DNA from: Allomuricauda sp. CAU 1633
Lineage (GTDB): Bacteria > Bacteroidota > Bacteroidia > Flavobacteriales > Flavobacteriaceae
Direction: 5' to 3'
Assembly: GCF_017313225.1 (NCBI RefSeq)
Contig: NZ_JAFLNE010000002.1
Span: forward strand, 186,001 to 250,000
DNA: 64,000 bases
Position numbers and translations under genes: made by a program. The notes below the pieces were generated by a model. That model ran no database searches. It had not been told where the DNA came from and saw only the letters and a program-made list of their open reading frames with translations. Below, piece by piece: positions 17,143 to 25,716 of the stretch (position 1 is the first letter of the stretch; each line of letters opens with the position of its first letter).

Positions 17143-18840
17143 ATGAAGATTAAAAAAACAGGGCTGATGTTGGCTTTTTTGATTACCACTTTGGCCACGG
17201 CACAAACCAGCAAACTGGCCGATTTGGTAGATGAGTTTAGGGCGGACACCCAAGCTTTAGACCGTACCTACATCATTGATGAATCGGAGGAGTATTACCA
17301 ACGCTTTACCGATTTTTACGAAAATTGGGAAAAGAAGATTGGAGCCCTGGATTTTAATACACTCTCCCAACAAGAGAAAGTAGACTATATTCTTCTAAAG
17401 AATAAAGTTACTGAAGAAGCCTATTTTTTGAATCAAAGTTATACTGCATTCAAAGAGGTGGCTGATGTGGCCAACTTTAGCAAGGAACTCTTTCCATTTA
17501 TCAAGGAACGAAGAAGAGGTAAAAAACCGGATGCAAAACAGGTGGCGCAAGACTTGAACAACGCGACCATGGCCATTGATGCGGAAATGGAATCCAGAAA
17601 ATCCAAACCTTTCAAAGATTGGCAAACCGCAGATAAGGCTTCCAATGTCATCACATCCTTTCAAAAAGGATTGGAAGAGGCGTATAATTTTTATTACAGT
17701 TACGACCCTGATTTTACCTGGTGGGCCGAAAAACCATATATGGCATTAAACGAAAAACTAACTGGGTATGCCGAGTTCCTAAAAAACAACTATTCCCAGA
17801 CCAGTGTTAAGGACGACGGCAGCGGGATTATTGGTAAGCCCATTGGTGAAGCCGCTCTCAATGAAAGTTTGGCCATGGAGTTTATTCCGTACACCCCGGC
17901 CGATTTGATTAAGGCAGCGGAAGAACAATTTGCTTGGTGCAAGAATGAAATGATCAAGGCATCCCGTGAAATGGGATATGGCGACGATTGGAGGAAAGCA
18001 TTGGAGCATACCAAAAATACCTATGTTCCTGCGGGAGAACAACCACAGGCTATTTTGGATTTGTACGATCATTCTGTAAAGTTTATTGAGGATAGGGATC
18101 TTATCACCTTGCCAGATTTGGCCAAAGAAACGTGGGGCATGATCATGATGACACCGGAGCGCCAAAAAGTGAACCCATTTTTTACGGGTGGCAGAAATAT
18201 CAGTATTTCTTATCCTACGGATGGGATGGCACATGACGACAAATTGATGAGCATGCGCGGGAACAATCCCAACTTTTCATTTCCAACCGTTCAGCACGAA
18301 TTGTTGCCCGGGCACAACCTGCAATTCTTTATGACTAGCCGTCATAAAAACTATCGTAGTGCTTTTTCCACACCATTTTGGGGTGAAGGTTGGGCACTGT
18401 ACTGGGAGATTATTTTATGGAACAAGGATTTTCCAGTAACCCCCGAGCAAAAGATGGGAATGTTGTTTTGGAGAATCCATCGATGTGCCCGAATCATCTT
18501 TTCATTGAAGTTCCATTTGGGGGAAATGACGCCTCAGGAATGCATAGATCTTTTGGTAGACGAAGTGGGCCACGAATATGCCAATGCCGAAGCCGAAGTA
18601 AGGCGTTCCTTTACCACCCGTTACCCCCCATTGTACCAATTGGCCTACATGATGGGAGGATTGCAGTTTTATGCTCTACGAAATGAAATGCTGGAGAAAG
18701 GATGGACCGAAAAGCAATTTCATGATAGGGTAATGCATGAAGGAAGAATACCAGTGGAATTATTGAGGGCTTTACTTCAAGATTTGCCACTGAACAAGAA
18801 CTATAAAACCAAGTGGAAGTTTTCCACAGCCTTTAATTAA
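17143..18840 (+). CDS. DUF885-family exported protein, putative metallopeptidase
   Basis: A 565-residue protein with a signal peptide (LMLAFLITTLATAQT). It is helical and charged throughout and carries the DUF885 signature HELLPGH (residues 385-391), followed by FWGEGWALYWE, which supplies a further Glu in the manner of zinc peptidases. The C-terminal TRYPPLYQLAYMMGGLQFYALR block is also typical. The family is often annotated as a carboxypeptidase-like or hypothetical protein; biochemical function is poorly known. It starts 24 bases after the arabinofuranosidase and is surrounded by other peptidases and glycosidases, so a role in degrading de-glycosylated peptides in the periplasm is reasonable but unproven. 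Confidence 0.85.
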   Translation: MKIKKTGLMLAFLITTLATAQTSKLADLVDEFRADTQALDRTYIIDESEEYYQRFTDFYENWEKKIGALDFNTLSQQEKVDYILLKNKVTEEAYFLNQSYTAFKEVADVANFSKELFPFIKERRRGKKPDAKQVAQDLNNATMAIDAEMESRKSKPFKDWQTADKASNVITSFQKGLEEAYNFYYSYDPDFTWWAEKPYMALNEKLTGYAEFLKNNYSQTSVKDDGSGIIGKPIGEAALNESLAMEFIPYTPADLIKAAEEQFAWCKNEMIKASREMGYGDDWRKALEHTKNTYVPAGEQPQAILDLYDHSVKFIEDRDLITLPDLAKETWGMIMMTPERQKVNPFFTGGRNISISYPTDGMAHDDKLMSMRGNNPNFSFPTVQHELLPGHNLQFFMTSRHKNYRSAFSTPFWGEGWALYWEIILWNKDFPVTPEQKMGMLFWRIHRCARIIFSLKFHLGEMTPQECIDLLVDEVGHEYANAEAEVRRSFTTRYPPLYQLAYMMGGLQFYALRNEMLEKGWTEKQFHDRVMHEGRIPVELLRALLQDLPLNKNYKTKWKFSTAFN

Positions 18841-18852
18841 CCAACCCAATCA

Positions 18853-19044
18853 ATGTCAATGCGGTCATTTGCCCCCATATTTTTTGCTGATTTTCTTAAG
18901 CCTAAGTTGTAAGGACAATAATGAGGTAATTCGATTATCAACAGAAAAGGGGGCTCCGTATTGAATAATGGACGGGAAGCACATGCGATGATGACTCCTT
19001 ATGGGAATAGGGCAATGGCATATAATGAAACTAATAGACAATAA
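18853..19044 (+). pseudogene. Frameshifted remnant of a lipoprotein gene
   Basis: The 204-base spacer before the DUF5695-like gene contains coding-like sequence in shifting frames. It begins ATG at 18853 (MSMRSFAPIF), continues after a one-base shift in a run of six T (18881-18885 region) as LLIFLSLSCKDNNEVIRL, a perfect lipoprotein signal with lipobox, and after a second shift in a run of five G as SVLNNGREAHAMMTPYG, up to a TAA that ends right before the next ATG. Removing one T and adding one G would give an uninterrupted 63-residue lipoprotein N-terminus. Both shifts are at homopolymers, so either real decay or sequencing error is possible, but even repaired it ends after 63 residues. The parent family was not recognised. 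Confidence 0.6.
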
Positions 19045-21744
19045 ATGAAGAATAGACTGGTATACATAGGAATGGTATTGTTTTTTGGCACCATTTTTAG
19101 AATGGAAGCCCAAGGATATTGGGGACGAATTGAGCAACGGGAGCCCACTTTGGGTATTGCAGAAGTGTATCAAAAATTCAATACGCCTGATTTTCAATTA
19201 AAATTGGTAAAGGCATCACAAACGGTGGCAGCACTTCGTCCTATTAAGGCACTAAATTTTGATTTTACGCCTGGGGACCGATTGGAGCTTCGAGACAAAG
19301 ATAGTCTCTATCACTTGGGTGACATCAACCTTAGAATAAAGGACGCCAACGGCAATTGGATGAATTTCTCCACCGCAACCACTAGGGCAGTAGTAACACC
19401 ATTGGAAGTGAGTGGTACCGTTTTGGCCGCCGCTGATTTGGCCAATACATTGCCCAAAGACATTCCGGTATCCGTGAAACGCTATTATGAATTGGATAAT
19501 GACCAGTTGGTGATGCGATTTGAAATAACCAATACGCAAAGCACTCCTGTTGAAATTGGCGCTTTGGGAATTCCTATGATCTTCAACAATATTTTGGAAG
19601 GAAAATCTTTGACCGAGACCCATGCCCAAAACGTATTTTTTGATCCTTACATTGGAAAAGATGCTGGTTATTTGGAGGTGAAGCGTCTTAGCGGAAGAGG
19701 ACCGGCATTATTGGTGCTTCCAAAGGAAAATATGTCTTTTGAAGCCTATCGACCACTTTTGGATGATCTTACCAGAAGAAGTATTGTTTTTGAAGGCTTC
19801 CATGAGTGGATGGTCCATAGCAAAGCCTACGCTGACAACGAATGGAAAGGTGTGGAGCAGTGGAACACGCCGACCTCTTTGGTGCTACAACCCAACGAAA
19901 CCAAGAATTTTGCATTAAAGTTGGTTTTGTCCGAAGGGATAAAGGACATTCAGGAAACTTTGCTGAAAGAGGAGCGCCCTGTGGCAACCGGAGTTCCCGG
20001 TTATGTGGTGCCCCAGGATGTGAATGCCCAGTTGTTCCTCAACTACAAGAATACAGTGAGTTCCATAACCGTGGAGCCAAAAGGTGCTTTAGAGATTAAA
20101 GAAGAGGGAACTACGGCTTCAGGATTAAAAAAATATAAAATCTCCGGAAAAAAATGGGGGAGAGCTCGGGTTACCATCACCTATTCGGATGGGCTAAAGC
20201 AGACCGTTAACTACAAGGTTATTAAACCTGAAGAAGAAGTGATCGCAGATTTTGGTAGTTTTTTAACCAACGAACAATGGTTTGATGACCCCAATGATCC
20301 TTTCGGAAGAAATCCATCATCCATAACCTATGATTACGACAAAAAAGAACAGGTAGTTCAGGACAGTCGGGTATGGATCAGTGGCTTGAGTGATGAAGGG
20401 GGAGCCGGTAGTTGGTTGGCCGCTGTGATGAAACAACTGGTGCAGCCTGATCGCGAGGAAATCGTGAAACTCCAAAAGTTTGTGGACAACACCTTGTGGG
20501 GTGGAATTCAGTATAATGAAGGGCCTCTAAAGTATGGGGTAAAAAAGAGTCTTCATTACTACGAACCGGATTCCTTGCCCAAAGGCACCTATAGCGATGA
20601 TATCAATTATGGAACTTGGGCAGCTTGGGATCACAAACATGCGAATGATCCAGGTAGGTCATACAATTATCCCCACGTAGCGGCAGCCTATTGGGTGCTA
20701 TACCGTTTGGCCCGATATCATGATGGGCTAGTGGACAATAGGTCATGGCAATGGTATTTGGAAAACGCCTACCATACCAGTGTGGCCATGGTGGAAAAAG
20801 CGCCCTATTATGCCCAATTTGGGCAAATGGAAGGCTCTGTGTTCCTATTGATTTTGGAAGATCTTAAAAATGAGGATTTTGCTGAAATAGCCACCGATTT
20901 GGAGGAACGAATGAAGGAACGTGCCAATCATTGGAGAGCATTGGATTATCCTTTTGGTAGTGAAATGCCATGGGATTCCACGGGTCAGGAAGAAGTGTAT
21001 ATGTGGTCTGATTATTTCGGATACGACCGAAAAGCTTGGGTCACTTTGAGTGCTATTTTGGCCTACATGCCCACCATGCCTCACTGGGCATACAATGGGA
21101 ATGCTCGACGTTATTGGGATTTCCTATATGGCGGAAAAGCAGGTGAAACCTCCAGAGTGGAACGCCAAATCCATCACTACGGCTCTTCTCTGAATGCGAT
21201 TCCCGTGTTAAAGCATTTTAGGAAAAACCCAGATGACCTATATCTATTGAAGGTTGGTTATGGAGGCCTTTTGGGTGGAATCTCCAACATCACCCAAGAT
21301 GGTTTTGGCCCAGCGGCCTTTCACTCCTTCCCATCAACTTTGGAAATAGATGGTATCACAGGCGATTATGGCTCTGGTTTTTATGGTTATGCGGTGAATT
21401 CGGCGACCTATATCACTCAAGATGAAGATTTGGGATGGTTGGCCTTTGGCGGAAATCTTACTCAAAAGGGAGATGTTGTGGAAGTGGATATTACCACCGC
21501 TTCAAAATCCAGGGTTTACATTGCGCCCAAAAAAATGTGGTTGACTTTGGACGCCGGAACTTTTGATACGGTGAGCTACAACACCAAGACTGATAAAATT
21601 GAAATTACCTTGGGTGGAAAAGATGAGTATACCCCAAACGCTTTTTTAAGAGTTGAGGCAGAAAATATCAATTTGCCTTATGAAGAGGTTAGAGGTGCTT
21701 ACAAGATTGAGTTGTCTAAAAAAGGTGTGACCATAACCCTATAA
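19045..21744 (+). CDS. Large exported protein resembling DUF5695 family, probable carbohydrate-active
   Basis: An 899-residue protein with a signal peptide (YIGMVLFFGTIFRMEAQG). The order is: N-terminal beta-rich domain (about 20-290; DFTPGDRLELRDKDSLYHLG), an Ig-like segment (about 320-395, TYSDGLKQTVNYKVIKPEEE), then a helical, aromatic-rich barrel-like domain (about 400-800) with motifs such as YGTWAAWDHKHAND, SYNYPHVAAAYWVLYRLARY and MWSDYFGYDRKAWVTL, and a C-terminal beta domain. This layout resembles (alpha/alpha)6 toroid glycosidases or lyases with a beta-sandwich cap. I recall the type as DUF5695, for which I know no established activity. Its place among arabinofuranosidases suggests action on arabinose-containing glycans or glycoproteins; this is inference. 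It starts immediately after the broken lipoprotein remnant. Confidence 0.75.
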   Translation: MKNRLVYIGMVLFFGTIFRMEAQGYWGRIEQREPTLGIAEVYQKFNTPDFQLKLVKASQTVAALRPIKALNFDFTPGDRLELRDKDSLYHLGDINLRIKDANGNWMNFSTATTRAVVTPLEVSGTVLAAADLANTLPKDIPVSVKRYYELDNDQLVMRFEITNTQSTPVEIGALGIPMIFNNILEGKSLTETHAQNVFFDPYIGKDAGYLEVKRLSGRGPALLVLPKENMSFEAYRPLLDDLTRRSIVFEGFHEWMVHSKAYADNEWKGVEQWNTPTSLVLQPNETKNFALKLVLSEGIKDIQETLLKEERPVATGVPGYVVPQDVNAQLFLNYKNTVSSITVEPKGALEIKEEGTTASGLKKYKISGKKWGRARVTITYSDGLKQTVNYKVIKPEEEVIADFGSFLTNEQWFDDPNDPFGRNPSSITYDYDKKEQVVQDSRVWISGLSDEGGAGSWLAAVMKQLVQPDREEIVKLQKFVDNTLWGGIQYNEGPLKYGVKKSLHYYEPDSLPKGTYSDDINYGTWAAWDHKHANDPGRSYNYPHVAAAYWVLYRLARYHDGLVDNRSWQWYLENAYHTSVAMVEKAPYYAQFGQMEGSVFLLILEDLKNEDFAEIATDLEERMKERANHWRALDYPFGSEMPWDSTGQEEVYMWSDYFGYDRKAWVTLSAILAYMPTMPHWAYNGNARRYWDFLYGGKAGETSRVERQIHHYGSSLNAIPVLKHFRKNPDDLYLLKVGYGGLLGGISNITQDGFGPAAFHSFPSTLEIDGITGDYGSGFYGYAVNSATYITQDEDLGWLAFGGNLTQKGDVVEVDITTASKSRVYIAPKKMWLTLDAGTFDTVSYNTKTDKIEITLGGKDEYTPNAFLRVEAENINLPYEEVRGAYKIELSKKGVTITL

Positions 21745-21771
21745 TTGTTAATCAACCCTATGCTTGGATAC

Positions 21772-23136
21772 ATGATAAACCTTAGAACCACACTTCAAGT
21801 CGTAATGGCCCTTTTGGTAGCATTGATGATTTCTTGCAATGCCAAGAAAAAAGAGGAAGAAGCTCCAAGTATCCCTAAAGAACGCTATATCCCTGCTGAG
21901 ATATACCGAGTTCCAGAAGGCAATGATTATGATGACCCCAACAGTGACTTTAGTTATGATCGTATGGTAGAGGGGGATAACATTGCCATTTTTTGGCATA
22001 AAGACTATGGAAAAGACCCCATGGCCAATCAGGATTCTACGTTGCGGTTCAATCCAGAACGAATGTTGGTAGAGTCGGAGCGGACGTATGACATTTTTGT
22101 GAACGATTTAACATTGGTGAAAAAGGACAGTTCCTACACGGATAAATACAAAGTATTGGTCTATGTTATTCAAGCTGATCAACAAACGGCCTTTGGTGGT
22201 GGCGCTGAAGACAAAATCGGTATTTTTTGGACTCCTGCTGTTCGTGTGAATAAAGAACCTTATGGGGTTTTGGCTCATGAATTGGGGCACAGCTTTCAAT
22301 ATTTAAGCAAAGCGGATACGGGAAATGGACCTCGTGGCCCTATCATGGAGATGTCTGCCCAATATATGCTATGGCAAGTGTACCCGGATTGGATGACGTT
22401 TGAAAATTATCATTTGGTAGATTATCTAAAAGGTACGCACTATGGATTTTTGCATCCAACAAATATGTACCATTCACCTTATGTGATTGAATATTGGTCG
22501 GAAAAACACGGAAAAAAATTCTTTGGGAAACTTATGCGAAACACTCAAGAGGGAGAAGACCCCATAATGACTTACAAGCGATTGAACAATTTGTCACAAG
22601 AAGAATTCAATGATGAAATGTTCGATGCTTCACGAAGGTTCGTCACTTGGGATTTGGAACGGGTGGATTCCGTTGCCAACCCTTATGCGAATATGCACTA
22701 CACCAAGGTAAACCAGTTGCAAAATGGCTGGTACCAAATCGATGCCATCAACACTCCTCAAAATTACGGATACAATGGCATTAAATTGGAAGTGCCAGAG
22801 GCAGGAACCAAAGTGGAGTTGGATTTTAAAGGAATTGCTGGAGATGATGCTTTTGAAAAGGTGCAAGTGGACAAAGCAGGATGGCGCTACGGTTTTGTAG
22901 CCTTTTTGAACAATGGGGAAAGGGTGTACAGTGATATTTTTATGGAAAATGAGGGCAAGGCAAGTTTTGAGGTGCCATCCAATACCGAATATTTATGGTT
23001 GGTGGTGAGTGGTGCACCAACTGAGCACTGGTCAAGGCCGATGCGACGAAGAAACAGCGATAGTGCAGAAAAAACTCCGGACGAGGAATGGCCTTACCAA
23101 TTTAAACTCACCGGAACAGTAGTTGCAGAGCAATAA
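21772..23136 (+). CDS. DUF6055-like lipoprotein, putative zinc metallopeptidase
   Basis: The open frame could begin at TTG 21745 or ATG 21760; ATG 21772 gives the most compact lipoprotein signal (TTLQVVMALLVALMISC, Cys about residue 22). The mature part carries HELGHSFQYL (HELGH at about 169-173 of this start), preceded by TPAVRVNKEPYGVLA and followed by a helical stretch, as in gluzincin-type peptidases of the DUF6055 group; a later YHSPYVIEYWSEKHGKKFF region resembles peptidases that hydrolyse protein cell-wall components. The C-terminal ~100 residues look like a beta-sandwich. It directly follows the DUF5695-like gene. A peptidase acting on glycoprotein is a reasonable guess; the zinc motif is seen, the activity is not known. 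Confidence 0.75.
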   Translation: MINLRTTLQVVMALLVALMISCNAKKKEEEAPSIPKERYIPAEIYRVPEGNDYDDPNSDFSYDRMVEGDNIAIFWHKDYGKDPMANQDSTLRFNPERMLVESERTYDIFVNDLTLVKKDSSYTDKYKVLVYVIQADQQTAFGGGAEDKIGIFWTPAVRVNKEPYGVLAHELGHSFQYLSKADTGNGPRGPIMEMSAQYMLWQVYPDWMTFENYHLVDYLKGTHYGFLHPTNMYHSPYVIEYWSEKHGKKFFGKLMRNTQEGEDPIMTYKRLNNLSQEEFNDEMFDASRRFVTWDLERVDSVANPYANMHYTKVNQLQNGWYQIDAINTPQNYGYNGIKLEVPEAGTKVELDFKGIAGDDAFEKVQVDKAGWRYGFVAFLNNGERVYSDIFMENEGKASFEVPSNTEYLWLVVSGAPTEHWSRPMRRRNSDSAEKTPDEEWPYQFKLTGTVVAEQ

Positions 23137-23159
23137 AAAATGTAAACGGAAGAAAGTTT

Positions 23160-23897
23160 TTAGATTTTAAAGGTAAACCCGTCTTCCTCTACTTTCTTGT
23201 TATATTTTTCCTTATCAAACACATAGAGGTAGGCACCTTTACGCGAAACAGTCATATCCTTTTCATCCAGTTTTATGAGGACATCCAATGAATTGATCTT
23301 ATTGATGAAGTTTCTTTTATCCAATTTTTTGTCCAAAATGGATTCGTAAAGATTTTGAAGCTGCCGCATAGTGAACTTTTCAGGCAGCAATTCAAACCCA
23401 ATAGGTTTGGTAAGTGCTCTCCTTCGAAGCCGGGCCATGGCCCTTTTTATCATTTCATTATGGTCAAAAATTAAATCGGGGGCCTCGTTGAGTTCAAACC
23501 ACCGGGCCGAATCAATCTGAATACCATCAAATTTGTGGGATTCAACATCGATAAGAGCATAATAGGAAACAGAAATGGTTCGTTGGCCGGGATCCCGATC
23601 TATTTTACTAAAGGTGTACAGCTGCTCCATATAAATATCACCGAGCCCTGTAAGCGTGTGCAATACCCGAACTGCTGCTTGGTCAAGGTTTTCATTCTTC
23701 TTCAAAAAACCACCAATTAAGGACCATTTGCCTTTTTCAGGTTCAAAATTTCGTTTTATGAGCAGTATCTTCAGGTTTTCCTTATCAAAGCCAAAAATGA
23801 TGCAGTCAACAGCCAAAAGTACCTGGTCTTCTTTGTTGTAATAATTGAGTTGCATGTTTATATCTTCGGCTTCTTCTAGGTTGTTGATTATTTTCAT
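23160..23897 (-). CDS. araR: Nudix-type transcriptional regulator, AraR-like
   Basis: The frame is open from 23954, but ATG 23897 (MKIINNLEEAEDIN) is a more plausible start; 23855 is another option. The ~245-residue product has a Nudix-fold N-terminal domain (VDCIIFGFDKENLKILLIKR, GKWSLIGGFLKKNENLDQA) in which the catalytic REUxEE box is replaced by RVLHTL, so hydrolysis is unlikely, and a C-terminal winged-helix domain (FELLPEKFTMRQLQNLYESI, LDKRNFINKI). This is the architecture of NrtR-type regulators; in Bacteroides a Nudix-type AraR controls L-arabinose genes. It is divergent from the arabinose operon that begins at 24159, strongly supporting that role here. Palindromes in the shared spacer are candidate operators. 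Its effector would be arabinose or a derivative. Confidence 0.85.
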   Translation of the reverse strand: MKIINNLEEAEDINMQLNYYNKEDQVLLAVDCIIFGFDKENLKILLIKRNFEPEKGKWSLIGGFLKKNENLDQAAVRVLHTLTGLGDIYMEQLYTFSKIDRDPGQRTISVSYYALIDVESHKFDGIQIDSARWFELNEAPDLIFDHNEMIKRAMARLRRRALTKPIGFELLPEKFTMRQLQNLYESILDKKLDKRNFINKINSLDVLIKLDEKDMTVSRKGAYLYVFDKEKYNKKVEEDGFTFKI

Positions 23898-24031
23898 GAG
23901 GACTAAAATCCTAAATCTATTTCTGTTAAACAAATGTTTGTAAGGTAAACACAAAAAATAATCTGGCTGGTGTCATAACACTTTTTTAACGCTAATCTTT
24001 GGAAAATCCAAAATTCTTTACGTTCTTTACT

Positions 24032-24064
24032 AGTGTGTAAGATACACTTTAAAATTTAACTTTA
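24032..24064 (+). promoter_or_regulatory. Candidate AraR operator overlapping arabinose-operon promoter
   Basis: The spacer between the regulator and the first GH51 gene contains the palindrome AGTGTGTAAGATACACT (24032-24048; 5-bp arms, 7-base centre). Eight bases later is TAACTTTA (24057-24064), one mismatch from the Bacteroidetes -7 consensus TAnnTTTG. A repressor on this site would cover the promoter spacer. The assignment rests on position and symmetry only. Confidence 0.5.
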
Positions 24065-24095
24065 GGTAAATAACTGATAAAAACCTAATTGGAGT

Positions 24096-24108
24096 TAGTT
24101 TTAAACTA
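24096..24108 (+). promoter_or_regulatory. Second palindrome in the 5' leader of the arabinose operon
   Basis: TAGTTT-T-AAACTA is a perfect 6-bp inverted repeat around a single central T, 50 bases upstream of the GH51 start codon. It may be an additional regulator site or a leader hairpin. No function is established. Confidence 0.3.
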
Positions 24109-24158
24109 GTAATTATAGTGTGGTCATGGTCTTGGCATGGCTTTTTAAACCTTCCGAT

Positions 24159-25709
24159 ATGAAAATTAGTGCACATGTTTTAGAATATGCGGTGGTCTTT
24201 TTGACTCTGGTTTTGCCCTCGGTGCTTTCTGCGCAGGCGGTAACCGTACAAATCAGTAACCATACCGATTCCATTCAAATAAGCAAACATATCTACGGTC
24301 ATTTTGCCGAACATTTGGGACGATGTATCTACGATGGAATCTATGTTGGGGAAGAAAATACCGTTATTCCCAATACGGAAGGGGTTCGAAATGATATTAT
24401 TGCCGCTTTAAAGGAATTGAACATTCCCAATCTGCGTTGGCCTGGAGGTTGTTTTGCAGATACCTATCATTGGAAAGATGGTGTGGGACCGCAAGAAGAC
24501 CGTCCTACCATTGTAAACCGCTGGTGGGGAGGCACAACGGAAGACAACAGTTTTGGCACGCATAATTTCTTGAATCTATGTGAAGTTTTGGGTGCGGAAC
24601 CCTATCTGTCTGCCAATGTGGGAAGTGGAACCGTTCAGGAGTTGATAGACTGGATGCAATACACCACCCATGATGGAGTAAGCCCAATGGCTGATTGGAG
24701 ACGTGAAAACGGAAGAGAAAAACCTTGGGATGTAAAATACTGGGGCGTTGGTAATGAAACCTGGGGTTGTGGAGGAAACATGACCGCAGAGTACTATGCC
24801 GATATCTATAGAAAGTATGCCACCTTTATGTCGGATTGGAGCAATACCGGCGGAGTGTATAGAATTGCATCAGGTGCTTCTGAAGATGATTACCATTGGA
24901 CCGAAACCTTGATGAAAAATGTGCCTCATAATATGATGGATGCTGTAGCCCTGCATGATTATGCCGTTTTTAATTGGGATGCTAAAGGCCCCTCCGTCAA
25001 TTTTGATGAGGAAGTTTACTTTAAAAGTATGGAGCAGGCTTTGAAAATGGAAGAGTATGTTACCAAGCATGTGGCCATCATGGATAAATATGATCCAGAG
25101 GGCAATGTTGACCTATTTGTTGACGAATGGGGTGGTTGGTACGATGCCGAACCGGAAGTGCAGAACGGAGTGCTTTACCAACAAAATACAATAAGAGATG
25201 TAATGATTGCCGGTACGGTGCTCAATACCTTTAACAATCATGCAAAACGGGTGAAAATGGCAAATTTGGCCCAGATGGTGAATGTGCTTCAAGCTGTGAT
25301 CCTTACCGATAAGGAAAAGATGATCAAGACGCCCACTTATCATGTCATGAATATGTACAAGGTGCACCAAGATGCACTATTGCTTACTTCAAAAATTGAG
25401 AACAATGCCCAATACCGTGGGCTTCCGACCATATCAGTATCAGCATCAAAGGATGCGGAAGGTGCGGTTCACATTTCTTTGGTCAACATCGATTCCAAAA
25501 CGGAAAAAGCAGTAGAAGTAAATGTAGCCGATCTGGATATCAAAAATATCAAGGCCCAGATACTTACATCAGCAAAACTTCAGGATCACAATTCATTCAA
25601 TGATCCAGAGAAGGTGGTGCCCAATGAATTCAAAGATTTTAAACTCAGAAAAGGAGTGCTCACCATTCAAGTACCTGCGCACTCACTCATCGTATTAGAA
25701 GGAAAATAA
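24159..25709 (+). CDS. Exported GH51 alpha-L-arabinofuranosidase
   Basis: ATG at 24159 is chosen over the upstream GTG at 24120 because it starts a normal signal peptide (EYAVVFLTLVLPSVLSAQ). The ~516-residue product is a compact GH51 enzyme: N-terminal barrel motifs (HIYGHFAEHLGRCIYDGI, NLRWPGGCFADTYHWKDG), acid/base Glu200 in GVGNETWGCGG, nucleophile Glu323 in VDEWGGWYD and a C-terminal beta-sandwich. GH51 enzymes release alpha-L-arabinofuranose from arabinan, arabinoxylan or arabinogalactan protein. Export is notable because many GH51 enzymes are intracellular. It is the first gene of an operon that continues through GH127, a second GH51, araBDA and a symporter. Confidence 0.95.
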   Translation: MKISAHVLEYAVVFLTLVLPSVLSAQAVTVQISNHTDSIQISKHIYGHFAEHLGRCIYDGIYVGEENTVIPNTEGVRNDIIAALKELNIPNLRWPGGCFADTYHWKDGVGPQEDRPTIVNRWWGGTTEDNSFGTHNFLNLCEVLGAEPYLSANVGSGTVQELIDWMQYTTHDGVSPMADWRRENGREKPWDVKYWGVGNETWGCGGNMTAEYYADIYRKYATFMSDWSNTGGVYRIASGASEDDYHWTETLMKNVPHNMMDAVALHDYAVFNWDAKGPSVNFDEEVYFKSMEQALKMEEYVTKHVAIMDKYDPEGNVDLFVDEWGGWYDAEPEVQNGVLYQQNTIRDVMIAGTVLNTFNNHAKRVKMANLAQMVNVLQAVILTDKEKMIKTPTYHVMNMYKVHQDALLLTSKIENNAQYRGLPTISVSASKDAEGAVHISLVNIDSKTEKAVEVNVADLDIKNIKAQILTSAKLQDHNSFNDPEKVVPNEFKDFKLRKGVLTIQVPAHSLIVLEGK

Positions 25710-25716
25710 CAGTAAA

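Noticed and set aside
24120..24158. GTG start 39 bases upstream for the first GH51 enzyme
   Set aside because: The added residues spoil the signal peptide that begins naturally at ATG 24159.
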